DNA of 64,000 bases from assembly GCA_916610825.1 (NCBI GenBank), contig OU744446.1:11466538-11530537 (forward strand), given 5' to 3'. Below, in pieces: positions 24,738 through 38,500 of the stretch (positions are counted from its first letter, which is position 1; each line of letters begins with the position of its first letter). Origin of the DNA: Haliclystus octoradiatus (Eukaryota > Cnidaria > Staurozoa > Stauromedusae > Haliclystidae). The notes beneath the pieces are model-generated. The model was not told where the DNA came from, searched no databases, and was given only the letters and a program-made list of their open reading frames with translations. The translations under genes and the position numbers were made by a program.

Positions 24738-24825
24738 ATCAAACAACGAAAAAGACAGCCTCTCTATATGGTAATTTTTTCTCAATGTGAGATTTCAATT
24801 TACCCACTGTTATAGTTTATAAAGT

Positions 24826-25130
24826 GGGAATAAACCCCCAGACTATCTTTACATATGTAGTAGAACCCGACGTGAAAAAAACAATGGCGTAATTTTTTTT
24901 TCGATCTGGAAATTATTTCTTGGTGAAAAGCGCCTTCAAAGTGGTGTTTTGACCCAAATGTCGCTGAGAAAAAAAAGGGATTGGATCTAGCTTTATGACG
25001 ACAAAGTCACAAGTCGTGCGGTTTGTCTAACAGACTCAAGAGTGGGTTGATCACGCGACGTAATCTTTGAGGTGACCTAGCTCCGAGAAGTCACGCAAAA
25101 AAAATTTCTGACAAGCCTGAGCCATGAACA
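24826..25130 (+). repeat. Dispersed repeat, copy 2 (pair with 2105-2280)
   Basis: Shares GTGGGAATAAACCCCCAGAC, TGGAAATTATTTCTTGG and GGGATTGGATCTAGCTTTAT with the copy in IFT172 intron 27, in the same order and orientation. This copy extends further right. Its position is ~200 bp upstream of the IFT172 start codon. Confidence 0.7.
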
Positions 25131-25555
25131 AACATAAAAAACTGGCGAATTACGTAAAAAAGATGCAATTTGTGATTTCAGGAGCAGAATAAAATCTATT
25201 GAAACGCTCGGTCGAAATAATTTCTTGTAGCGTCATTAAGCGCGATGAATCTGATATAGATTGCGGATTGATACAAATGTCAGGCGGTGCGACTGTTCCT
25301 TTGTGACTAGTCTAGTGACACATATTAGTTACGTATTCTGTGTGACCGCAGTACTTCTCAAATCTTAATTAGTAGACACGTACCCTTCAAAATAGCTTGA
25401 TCTTACGCTATATAAGTTTTAACTATTTTTAACTCTATGATCTGCAAGTCGTTCTTGTGTAAACATTTCTATAAGATATCCTTTTCATGATCTAAATGTG
25501 AATGTAAACTGATTTGATTTGCACGGGCATGCACAGACGACTTTTCCTGGAGTAT

Positions 25556-25642
25556 GGTACTGCAAAGTATTAATTGTACTGGAGTTGGTACTGCAAAGTA
25601 TTAATTGTACTGGAGTTGGTACTGCAAAGTATTAATTGTACT
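25556..25642 (+). repeat. Minisatellite, 31-bp unit x ~2.8
   Basis: GGTACTGCAAAGTATTAATT begins at 25556, 25587 and 25618 with no visible differences between units. Confidence 0.95.
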
Positions 25643-26577
25643 TTTTCGGATTTATTTAACTATCGGTATTACTAAATTATTAAATAGACATTTTTCAACT
25701 ATCATTTCAACTTTTAAGTTTGAAATTGATGTTCGTCTAGTAAAACTTAAAACATGTAATCGTATAGTTTATACGACTGTATAGATAGATATATTATACT
25801 CAATAGTCTAACAAAGTGTTCATCATTAATTCACCAAGCATTCAATATTTAAAAAACCATTGAGAATTCTTCAGTACATTACACTATAAAATTCTATAAA
25901 ATATCGGAAAATAGTACAAACATGATAGAGGGCTCGGACGTTCTTATTCAAGTTTACAGCCGTATACTAGAGCCACTAGAACTACAGTAATGCAGATTCT
26001 ATCATTTGTCGGTTTTGCGGTATATCTTCATTGCATAAATTTTTATCCTCTCTATCAAAGTTATATGATTAACAAAATTAGGGTTTTGCAATGTGAAGTC
26101 TCGTTCCTTATTTTACATACGCCACAAAATTATTTTACCAGTCTAGTATTCATTCCTTCGGCTATAAAGTAGAACATGTTAGCATCATGTCGTCACAATC
26201 TGTAATTTATAGGATTAGTAATACAGTGCAGAAGTTACTTTGCACAAAATACCTTTCTACAGAGACGCGAAATCAGATGGACGGATTTCGCTTCTGTGAA
26301 AAGAGGACTATAAAACCGACGGCTATGGTGTTCGTAATGAAACAAACAAAGACAATAATATACTATTGCATAATGTATCATTCGATATTTTTTAAAACTG
26401 CTTGATTGTGATACATATATCCAACGCCCGTTTATCTATTCATGATTAAATATCATATTGAATTGCCATATTTTAATAATATTATCTGTGAGAAAACCAG
26501 ACGAGTGTAGAAAGAATCATTACGTAGTTGGAATATCATTGAGAAAATGAGGTATGTACTAACTATAACTGTCCATG

Positions 26578-29500
26578 TTAACTGAGAGTGAAGTCAGGTC
26601 TGTTGTTAAATAATTGTTCAACCACATGTGGGTCGGCAAGCGTAGAGACATCTCCGATATCACGTTCATTACGGGCGATCTTTCGTAATATGCGACGCAT
26701 GATTTTACCAGACCGGGTTTTTGGTAGGCCAGGTGCATTTTGAACAATCTCAGGGTGAGCGATGGCACCAATACGATGGCGAACTAAAATTAAGAAATCA
26801 TTAAGAAATCATTAAGAAATGGATTATGTATTAAATATCAAAATACGATCGAACTTAATCGCTTAATATCTCCACACAACGGGGTCTGCAAGTTCCCATT
26901 CCCCATACAAATACAAGCTCTTAATATAGCCTATAGCTCAATTCATCCGCATTAATGCCCCGTTTTTAACCTGCACCAGAAACCTAGTTCGATTTTATAA
27001 TTATACTTATTATAGTCTATAATATAACAATGAAGATAGATCTAATCTATCGTCAGATGTGATAGTGCTTAATACCAATTACACATTGGCACAGCTGTAA
27101 TACATAAGGATGGTGATTCTAAAATGTGCTCTCTTTGACTCAGTCACCATCCTTAGGTCACAGTATTATGTATTATGTTTCACTCTGTTACATTGCACAC
27201 GATAGGTATTTAATTACTGTTTAAATCAATGTTTTTTTTTGTCGGAGATACATATTGAAACGCATCTGTTATGTATTAGGTAGATAAGTTTTAAGGTTGG
27301 CTACAGTCAACTAGCATTGGGCCGAGATTCGACAAGGCACAAGCGCAATATATTTGCGCATACAGCCAAATTTTTCCAATCGATCCACGTTACCACTTCA
27401 AGGGGAACCCAGTAAAATGTTGAACAGAAAAATCTAGACTAACTGTTTCAAAATCTGAATGATTTCTCCACTTTTGAATGCTGTATCTGGGACTGAAGGA
27501 AAGTTCTTCAAATAGGTCACTCAAAGTCACCTTTGTGAAATCTAATTTATATAACGAATTTGATTAGTATGCTTACCTTTTTCTTTGAGTTCTTTGGTTA
27601 GATCGTTTGAAAATGCTTCGCCCTTGACAAAAAAGAGAAAAAAGTTATCATCAGTGATATAAAATCGCTTTCTCCTCTAAGAAATATCTTCAAATACATT
27701 GAAAACCTGCCTAGGGTAAGTTAAATAATGTGATTTAATGCAGGCGTCATTTAACTATTTTAATGCTACAAACTGCGGTAGTTTAGAGAGAAATTATTTC
27801 AATCTTACTTCTAAAGGATTTTTCACTGATTGAGATGGTAGTTAATTCATATAACTGATTATTTACTACCGATACTAATGAATTTGAAGATATTTTATGT
27901 TAAAAATGCCTTGACTGTCAAAGCACATCATCACGCAATAGCTCTTTAGAGTGAAAAGATTTCACAATCTATTGCCCAATTTCATAAGCTTACCTCCTTT
28001 AGACTCACAAAGCAATAGATACATTGTCCTTTGACGGGATGTGGAATGGATACCTATAACCACAAATCAAAATGTTAGGCATCAACAAGCATATGTAAGA
28101 CCAATATAGTGAAATCCACCAAGATAGCTAACAATTGACATGTGAAACACATGCAAATATCAGTGAAGATTACCAGTAGGCTAATAAGGGTGTCAGAATG
28201 AAAACCTTCTGAAAAATGATTCATAATTCTGAAGAAATGTTCCCAATAAATCCAAAAAGTTTGTCTTACTTTGAAGCATGTATCAGCATGCGTGCAGACA
28301 GACTTTTCCTTCGTATAGTCCGTTTGCGTATTGGCGCTGAGTATGTTGTCCTCCCAGGGGACATAGTTCCCAGAATCATGCACTTTGTGAAAGCCAGACA
28401 AGAATATTTAAGGTCTATTAATGTTTTTGAAAAAGTAGTTGATTAAATGACCTGGTAATTATGCTTTATGCTTTGAAACACAAAACTATCCAACAATTAC
28501 TGATTCAGGTTTCATGCTGTATTGAGGGGAAAGAGTACATTCGTGACCTGTGATCGGCTGTTTCTGGGAGTCGTGATTCGTGAAATCGGCTAGCTATTTT
28601 TCTCCGAATTTATCCATCATTCTTCAATTCTTGCTATCGTGATTCGTAAATGTTTTTACTTTTGTCCGTGATCTGTCCCCCCTTTCTCCTCCTCTTTCAT
28701 ATTATTATGGACTCGATTGAGGCTCTTTGTGTGAAATGCCTCTTTTACCCACATTTGCCCACATTTTATACTTGAGGATATTCTATGTGCTACAGTGGGC
28801 ATTTTCCAGACATGTTATTTTACCATGAAACACACTTACGACTGCTGCTTCAGCCAATGATTTATGTTCAACAAGGGCACTCTCAATTTGCGCCGTACTC
28901 AGCAGATGCCCAGAAACGTTCATACAATCGTCAATACGACCAGTGATCCAATAATAACCATCCTCATCACGTTTGCAGCCTAGCAACCATAACAATGGTA
29001 ACATTAAAAAGACATTGATCAATCATAATCTCACAAATAACTAAAATGCATTTGTTTGATAGTGTTACCATCTCCAGCACAGTAGTAGCCATCGAAGCGT
29101 TTGAAGTAACCAGATTGGAAGCGCTCGTGATTACCATATAATGTTCGCATCATACCTGGCCATGGTCGTTTGAAAACCTATAGAAGAAAATCAATAATTT
29201 ATTACACAAAGTCTGCTTATAGCGCAGACATGCTAGCTTTTAATGCACAGAAGCCAAAACAGTCAAAATCAAGGAAATACTTCATAAACTGTATTTTGTA
29301 TACAAAAACAAAACATGTTTTCCAATTTTAGTTTATGCACAAATTAAACATGTATATTTTAACTTGCACACATTTGAATATAAAACTATTTGAATTCCAC
29401 AAATTACCAGAAGAGTACGTTTTTTAAATGCATTAGTGATAGGTATATTTGAATTATTCCATACATTAGAAAGAGGCATTTACTTAATATATACTACTTA

Positions 29501-32500
29501 CAAGATAACCTTGGTCACAGATCCCTTCAATTTCTTTCCCTTCCTCATTAACAACAGCAGGAATAACTCCAAAGAATGGCCGACTCTGACACAAGAAAGA
29601 AAATGACAGATAATTAATATTGTAATATAGCATGATATATTGATAATATAATGTTGTCTTAAGATTTTGCAAATAACGACTCGCTTGTGAAAACAGTTCA
29701 TGAATGTTAAATGGCCTAATTCCCATGAATGATTCATAAACATTTCACAAACAGTTCATGAAAAATATCTCAAAACAGGCCATCTAATGTTTATAGATTT
29801 CTTATGAACTGTTCATGAACTCATTTAATTTTTCTATTGATTCCTGACTCTACTCACAGCTGATCCAGGTTTCATGGGCGTGGCACCAGGCACACCTGTT
29901 ATCACATGACCACCCTAAATAAATAACATTTAAAATAATTACCAATATACTGTATTATGCAAATTGAGATTGTTAAACTATAAATGTAATACTTCCACAA
30001 AAGCAGGTTTGTTTACTCCTTTCATGTGAAAAAGGTATTTTGAAGGATATATAGAGATTACCTCACGGGTATTGCGTCTGTAGTGATTTTATACACAACA
30101 TGTGAAGCATCATGAAAGTAGCAAGACTCAGACGCTCTGAGAACGAGTGGGAATCATGATACAAAACAACAAGTGAATAAAATGTGTACTGATGTGATAC
30201 CCGTGAAGTATTCCTTTCATGTAATGCCCAACGAAATTTAAACATTTATCTATAATCTAAGCCGCACTGTTTGTGTGTGTGTGTCCGAATTTTGCTGTTA
30301 TCGATTCACGCTCTCCACGGATAACGCACAGCCACCAAACTTTACAGGAATGTTCTCCAGTTACCTGGTCGGGTCTTGGGCTTAATTTAATGTCCAATGT
30401 CGTTCCCAATCAAAAGCTAGAGGGAGACTATATACTTCTGAATATCATTTCAGATATGATCTAATCCTCATTTCCAAACTGTACAACCCAAATATACCCA
30501 GCGCAGCGGGTCCTTATTGCTAATAGTTTATATGATTGAGACAGAATTTATATCACACTTAAAAGAGGATAACTGCAAATCAGCTTTCATTCTCTCGAAA
30601 TACTTTATAAGAAAGATTTAAACTTTTACCCTTGAGACAAAGGGTCACAGCTGTGTGGAGGTCATCATCTGAGCTGTCAATTTCTTTTCAAATCAATTAA
30701 GTCTCAAATGACTAGACATCATAATGATAAAACCTGTTTTCTCAGGCATTTTCAAATCTTTTGCCAGACAAGGGTCGAATTCTGATTGGGTGTATCATTT
30801 TTCTCACACATAGGAAAACGCAACATTTTATTGGACGTATCGTTTTCTTCATGTGCGATAAAGTGATAGCGTGTACTGATTGGTCAAGATGAAAAACAAA
30901 TAAAAAATATTGTGGCAAGTAAACAGTAGGAAATCCTGTTGGGTATTAAATAAATAACAACACAGTATGAATATACTGTGATTATAAGGATATATGTAAC
31001 ACTATACTTTGTATTGCTTTCGAAAACATTGATATTGTAACTCTTTGCAACATGTCAACTTATCATTATGAAGACAACAATTGGATGACAATCAAATTGA
31101 AGTGTGAACTATAAAAGTTCAATAGGTACTAGAGAGGAAGATACTCACTGTTTCAGTTTGCCAAAATGTATCAACAATTGATGCTTTGCCTTTACCGATA
31201 TTATTGTAATACCAGATCCATGCCTCAGGATTAATTGGCTCACCAACTGTTCCCAAGATGCGAAGGCTAGACAGATCGTGCCTAAAAGATTAATGAAACA
31301 ATATGAGACTGAATTTATGAATGAGGATGTGTGTACTATTATAATGTATTATAAATGAACTAACTTTGTGATGTGCTCCAATGGGTATTTCATGAGGGCT
31401 CTGATTGCCGTAGGTGCTGTATAGAATGAATTGACTTGATATTTCTCTATAACAGCCCAACATCTGCTTGCATCCGGATACATTGGAGTCCCTTCAAACT
31501 ATTGAAATTAAAGATAAATATCAGAATACAATCATACTATTTGATGTGTTACTCCGGTGAAAACAATTCATGAGAATTAAATGGCCCAATTTTCATGAAA
31601 AGTGCCTGAATAAGTTCATGAAAACGAGCTATTTAAAGTTTATAGGCGATATTTTTTATATCATAGACGGTAGTTCATAAAGTTCATGAGCTGTTTACAA
31701 AGGTGTTCATGAATAACGCCTCAATAACTGTAAGTCATATGTCATGAAAATTTCATGAATTCCACTAATGTTGTGGCCCTTTGAGGGGGGTAGTCAAGAT
31801 TGATTTGCCAATTTAATAATATTTCCTGCAAAGCTGCTCTGAATATGAAATGAAATAGCATGAAATAACAGCCGACACATTTTGTGAAAGAACTGTAAAA
31901 AAAGTAGAACCTTACCAAGACACTTGTTGCTCCATTTGCCATTGGACCATAAACAATGTAGGAATGCCCTGTAATCCATCCAATGTCAGCTGTACACCAG
32001 TATGTATCGTTTTCATGGTAATCAAACGTATATCTGTAACATAAACAGAATCCTATCAATGGCAAACACTTTCAAAAATCCAATTTAAATTCCATGATTC
32101 ACAGTCAAGGCCCTCTTAATACACATACAGTATTATTATGTTTAGCGGTTTCTTCATGCTTTCATGGATTCGCGAAATCATAGGAAAACAAAAGAATCAA
32201 AAACCATGAAGCCCAATGATGCAGAGTTTCTCGTTTTCAGAATTTTAGTAATAAGTTATACTTGTTAAATTACTTGTTTATTGCAGTCTTCAGATTGCTC
32301 CAGATGTCAAATTTGAAGAACGCACATCCAAATCCAATTAAGTAGATATGCATACATTTATTAGCATCTGCCTATATGTCACAGTAAAATACTTTTAAGA
32401 ACTAAATAAACTGTATGCCTAGCATCCAAATCTAATTTCAATCTAACAGCATAAAAGTGACCAGTTCATAACAGTATTATATCAGAATATTTTTATATAA

Positions 32501-35500
32501 GATTTAATGATATTATTAATTGACATTACTCACTTGAATGTTGTAGCTGTGTAAAGCATATAACCACCTGTTGTATGAAGTACACCTTTCGGTTTTCCAG
32601 TTGAGCCACTAAATATAAGAATAAAATAGTATTATTGTATATCAATTGGTCTAGACTGTCATCATTCTTGACGGGTCTATCTTCGTTTTGGTAATATTAC
32701 TCAGTGGTTAGTTGGGAATGCATCTATGCGTGAAACATGGTTGTGAAAATGTGGTTAGGGCATTCAGAAAAATTATCATATCACAGTGCTTATATGTCTG
32801 TCCAGTTAAAACAACTTAGCAAGCTATTTGCTTTATAATCAAATATATAAGCAAATATGAATGTCTGATTTTTTCGTTTATTAATTATTAAACAGCTCTG
32901 CATTTATGGCATCGAGCACCATTGAAACAGCAAAGACAACACAAGTACCTTGATATTACTGCTTTATAATCAAATAAGTTTATAATCATCATCATCATCA
33001 TCATCATCATCAAATTTTTGCTTATTTTTGACTTTCTTACTGTTATTCACACAGTCAGGCATTGTAGAAATAATTTAGAAGATATTTATATATTGTCCTC
33101 AATTTGTTATCGGTATGAGTTAATATTATTTTAAATTGTATATAACTGTGCTCTAATAACATCCTAACAAACCTTGTGTAAAGAATGAACAGAGGGTCTT
33201 CTGCATCCATCCATTCAACTTCACATTCTTCTGATGCGTCTTGCATAAGTTCATCCCACCATGAATCAACTTTATTATTGAATGCCATCTGAAAAGATAG
33301 AGATAGATCAGATTTTTGTCAAAAGGTTATCAACATTTGACCCGTAAATAATATCAAGACAGATACAGGTTAAATCTAGCCTGCGTGCAGACCCAAATCT
33401 TTTTTTATGATTAGTAGGGTCTGCTTAATATCGACAGAAAGCTTGCGCTGGACTGAATTAGGGGGAGTGGCAGAAACGTGAGAAATCTATTGTTTGTCTA
33501 TTGTTCATCAGCCAATCGCTAGCGAGTTCTCCAAAACTAGAACCACAGCATGATTGATTGATAAATATAAGTTTTTGTCGCATTCCTTTTCAAGTATGCT
33601 TAAGCAAGCCGAATAATAAAACGTCGTTCTTCTTCGATAAAATCAGCTTTGCTTGTGTTCGTTTCAGTTTTGTACGAGGGAGACCTCAGACTTTTTTATT
33701 CAATACAGACTTTTTGCAATTATATTTGTAGTAAAATGAACATAGTGTATTGACAAAAACGATTTCTTGTTAATTTGCCTTTCACGGAGGACGGGACATG
33801 CATTTTTACATGCAGCATCGGCCAACAAAGACTTGATTTCAGCATGCTGAAATTCATTTGGATTGTGTTTGTGTTCGTCGTAAAGACGTAAAAGCCAATT
33901 TGTCATGGGTAATATCGAAAGAACATATCATTTTATTAGATATAGAACGATTTAATCTCTGGATCTTTTTGGCTGTGCCATGGCAATGGACTAATTCTCA
34001 TCATCGTTTTTAATACCGATGTCAATTTTCGAGTTTTTTTGTCAAAAACAAATGCATTAAAAACATTGGACAACCTAGATCACTTTATATTGAACAGAAA
34101 TAGTATGTTGTATTAAGTTAGCATTGATCATTTGAACGTGGGTATGAATCAACTCATTTTATTTCGTAAATAATAAGTGTCAATTTTGATTGTGAAAAGT
34201 TTTATTATTTACGAATATCGGACTTGCAGAAATGCTGTTTGTGACGCCGTCTGTAGTTGAACAACGCTGAACAGCAGGAGTTAAAGTGTAATGACGTTCC
34301 GCCACTCCCTCAAACTTCCGCCCAGCGCAAGCTTTCTGTCCATATTACGCAGACCCTACTAATCATAAAAAAAAGATTTGGGTCTGCGCGCAGGCTAGGT
34401 TAAATCCTGCAAAAAGTAGTTTGAGTTCATGAACTTGTCATGAACACTTCACAAACAGTATGAAAACATTACAAACATTCATGAACTGTTCATGAAACTA
34501 GTTCTAGTTGATGAACCTAGTTGATGAACTTTAAATGACCTGTTTTAAGTGATACCTTTTCATGAACTGTTCACAAACACATTATTAAACATTTAGAGCA
34601 GTTCATGAACCAGATCAAGAATGTTAAATGGCCTGTTCTTCATGGATGTTTTCATGAACTGTTTTCGTAGGGTTGTTTATATACATTATGGACAGCAGGG
34701 ATGAGGCGATTGTCCTAGGGATGCACCGAATGAGGTATTCGGTCGAATATTCGGCAAATATTCGGCAAATTTTTGAGTCAATTCTTGATCTGTTTTAGTC
34801 ATTTAAGATTGATGTTTTTGGCTTATTATGCATACTGGAAACATCAGAACATTGTCTGCCAGTTAGATGTGTTTTTCTTCATACGGATAATATTGTATTT
34901 CGCCTGATTTCACGTTTTGGAAAATGTTAACAAAAGCGTGATATTCTGTTGTCATGGCAGCACGATTTTCCTTTGAAATCACGAACAAAACATCTTTGTT
35001 TGGTTCGTCGGCTTTGAATATTTTGTTGTGATGTTTTTTCTTTTATATTTACAAAATATTTAATTTTCCAAAGAAAATGTCTGAAATAATTTATTTTTCA
35101 TTTATTTAAGAAGAATATTCAAATTGATGAAGACATTTGAGTATTTTGTTTTAACATTAGATTAATTACCAGAATGTCGAGTTTTGAATGAGATTGGAAT
35201 GATTTGAATAACCTCATATTCGATACGCTTTACTTGAAATAATCACAAAGTAAGAAACATAGAACATATGAAATAAATACTTGAGAGATCAATTTTTAAC
35301 TTTATTTAAATATTTTGAAAAGACCGAATACTGACCGAATAATGGGTAAATATTCGGCATAACAGAATATTCGGCAAACCGGCCGAATAGTGGCTAATGA
35401 TCCGGTCGGTCGAATATTCGGTGCATCCCTAGATTGTCCTGAAAATAATCTGTTCTGATCTGTTTTGCCGATCATTGGCGCTATTTTTAGTACAGTAATT

Positions 35501-38500
35501 GAAAATATTGAATAATGACTTGACTATATAACCTATTATGACTTGACAATGAAATTCAAAACGAAATTGACCAATATTGTGTAAACATATGATTTAGTGG
35601 GAAATAATCAGAAAATTAGATTAATCGGCCAATCATTATGACTAATCTACGGACTTTAGGCAATTTTCTGCAAAATACCTTATCCCAGCTTGAATTTTGT
35701 TTACTTCCATAAGCGTTACAAGAAATGCAACATTCAAAAGTTACAGTATTTTCTCGCAAATGGCGTTTATACCGAAAAGTTTAATACCGAAAAGTTTTAT
35801 ATCGAAAAGTTTAATACCGAAAAAAAAGCCGCGCAAGGAAAATGTTTAATACCAAAAAGTTTAATACCGAAAAAAAAAGCGGCAAAATAAAAAAGTTTAA
35901 CAGCAAAAATCATTGAAAGATCGCAACTCCGCGTTTTATTTTAAAATTGCGGAAAAAAGTTCAAAAAGAAGAGTACAAGTTTTTGATGTGTTACATCGAG
36001 TTACCCAAACATCTTATATTGATAGAAAGTACATTTATCAATTTATTATAACGTCTTCTATCGTATGCGATCCATTATATTAGATACTGTGCTCGTTTTC
36101 TATGTTTTCCTCATAAACGCCATCTACTTTAAATTCACGTTATTTCTATTTGTATGTCTGTAGTATGATTCACGATGCCGTTTTACATGCAATATACTTG
36201 AAACACATATCAATGGATTCGTCATTAACCAGAGGCGTACATGGCTGGCTTCATTTTTTAAATAAAATACACCTCAGTTGAGAAAAACCAATGAAAACTG
36301 TTTCGTTTTTCAACAACAATCATTTCTCAGACTGAAGGGCTAGTCGAACAGTTTCGCACTTCAATGAATTTCTATTGTCTCGCAAATACAAAACAGTACG
36401 ATTTGTGTATTTTCATCGTCGCAAGTCTCAGAATAAAATTCAAACGTAAACAAGCAAAAACACATATAAATATATGAAAGTGAAAAAAATAAGATGCGTT
36501 ACCAGCTTATCTTTAGGTTGAAATTATATTGGAGAAAGATTTGGAATGGAACGTTTTCAAATTTGTAAACAAACCCGCATTATGGAAATTAAATTACAAT
36601 GTTATAAAATATGTTCTGATAAGAATTTAATTCAGACAACCCCCGAAAACCATTACAACTTTATGACACTTAGGTTGGTTTTGTTGCTTGGATATTTTTT
36701 TGAGGTATGGCTACAACTTACACGTGCTTTCGGATCAACCAAATATAGTACCTAGTTTAGTAAATAAATGCTGTGCGTTCTACTTTCCACTTCGACAGCA
36801 AAAAAGGAAATAGAAAATGTTCTCAATTAAATTAAGGCTTTGATCAGATTATCTAGGCTACATAGATTTCTTCATGAATTTATTTTGAACAGTTAAGCCA
36901 GACGATTCATATCTCAATATAAGCATGAATTTGTATCCAACTCGAAACCCAGTTTTAAGAATAACAATATCGGACTAAGAAAGCCGATATATATATGTAC
37001 CAGTTTTTGATGTTTTATATCAAGCTACCTAAACATCATAAATTTATCGAAAGTACATTTATCAGTTTAGATTAATGTCATTTCTCCTATGCGACCCTTT
37101 ATATTGGATACTGTGCTCGTTTTCTATGTTTTCCTTATAAACGCCATTTCAAAAATAGCCCTATCGAACTAAGTAAGCCGATATATATGCACCAGTTTTT
37201 GATGTTTTATATCAAGCTACCTAAACATCTTAAAATTATAGAAAGTACATTTATCAGTGAATTTTAATGTCATCTATCCTATGCGACCCTTTATATTGGA
37301 TACTGTGCTCGTTTACTATGTTTTCCTTATAAACGCCATTTGAAGAATAGCTATATCGGACTAAGTAAGCTGATATATATGTACCGGTATTCGATATGTT
37401 ATATCGAGTTACCTAAACATCTTAATGATCGAAAGTACATTTACCAGTTTATTTTAATGTCATCTATCCTATGCAACCCTTTATATTGGACACTGTGCTC
37501 GTTTACTATGTTTTCCTTATAAACGCCATTTGAAGAATAGCTATATCGGACTAAGTAAGCTGATATATATGTACCGGTATTTGATATGTTATATCGAGTT
37601 ACCTAAACATCTTATTTTGATAGAAAGTACATTTATCAGTTTATTGTAAGGTCTTCTATCGTATGCGACCCTTTCTATTGTATAATGTGCTCGTTGTGCT
37701 ATAGGTAACTCGATATAACACAGCAGAAACCGCTGCATATATCGGCTTACTTAGTCCTATATAGATATTCCTGAAATGGCGTTTATAAGGAAAACATAGA
37801 AAACGAGCACAGTAGCCTATCCAATATAAAGGGTCGCATAGGATAGATGACATTAAAATAAACTGGTAAATGTACTTTGGATAATTTTAAGATGTTTAGG
37901 TAGCTTGATATAAAACATCAAAAAGTGGTATATATATATCGGCTTACATAGTCCGATATAGCTATTCCTGAAATGGCGTTTATAAGGAAAATACAGAAAA
38001 CAAGCACAGTATCCAATATAAAGAGTCGCATAGGATAGATGACATTAAAATAAATTGGTAAATGTAATTTGGATAATTTTAATATGTTTAGGTAGCTTGA
38101 TATAACACATCAAAAACCGGTGCATATATATCGGCTTACTTAGTCCTATATAGATATTCCTGAAATGGCGTTTATAAGGAAAACATAGAAAACGAGCACA
38201 GTATCCAATATAAAGGGTCGCATAGGATAGATGACATTCAAAGAAATTGGTAAATGTACTTTGGTTAATTTTAAGATGTTTAGGTTGCTTGATATAAAAC
38301 ATCAAAAAGCGGTATATATATATATCGGCTTTCTTAGTTCGATATAGCTATTCCTGAAATGGCGTTTATAAGGAAAACATAGAAAACGAGCATAGTATCC
38401 AATATAAAGGGTCGCATAGGATAGATGACATTAAAATACACTGACAAATGTACTTTCGATAATTTTAAGATGTTTAGGTAGCTTGATATAATACATCAAA

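Larger units (their letters stand above)
24621..26577. other. IFT172-ACSS2 intergenic spacer (IFT172 promoter side)
   Basis: About 2 kb separates the IFT172 start from the ACSS2 stop, both on the minus strand. It should hold the IFT172 5' UTR and promoter and the ACSS2 3' UTR. It contains a GCCGCCAT (YY1-like) site near 24726, a dispersed repeat copy (24826-25130), and a three-unit 31-bp minisatellite (25556-25642). The rest (25650-26577) is AT-rich with no recognisable gene. Short open frames at 25990-26172 and 26187-26405 look random. Confidence 0.7.
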
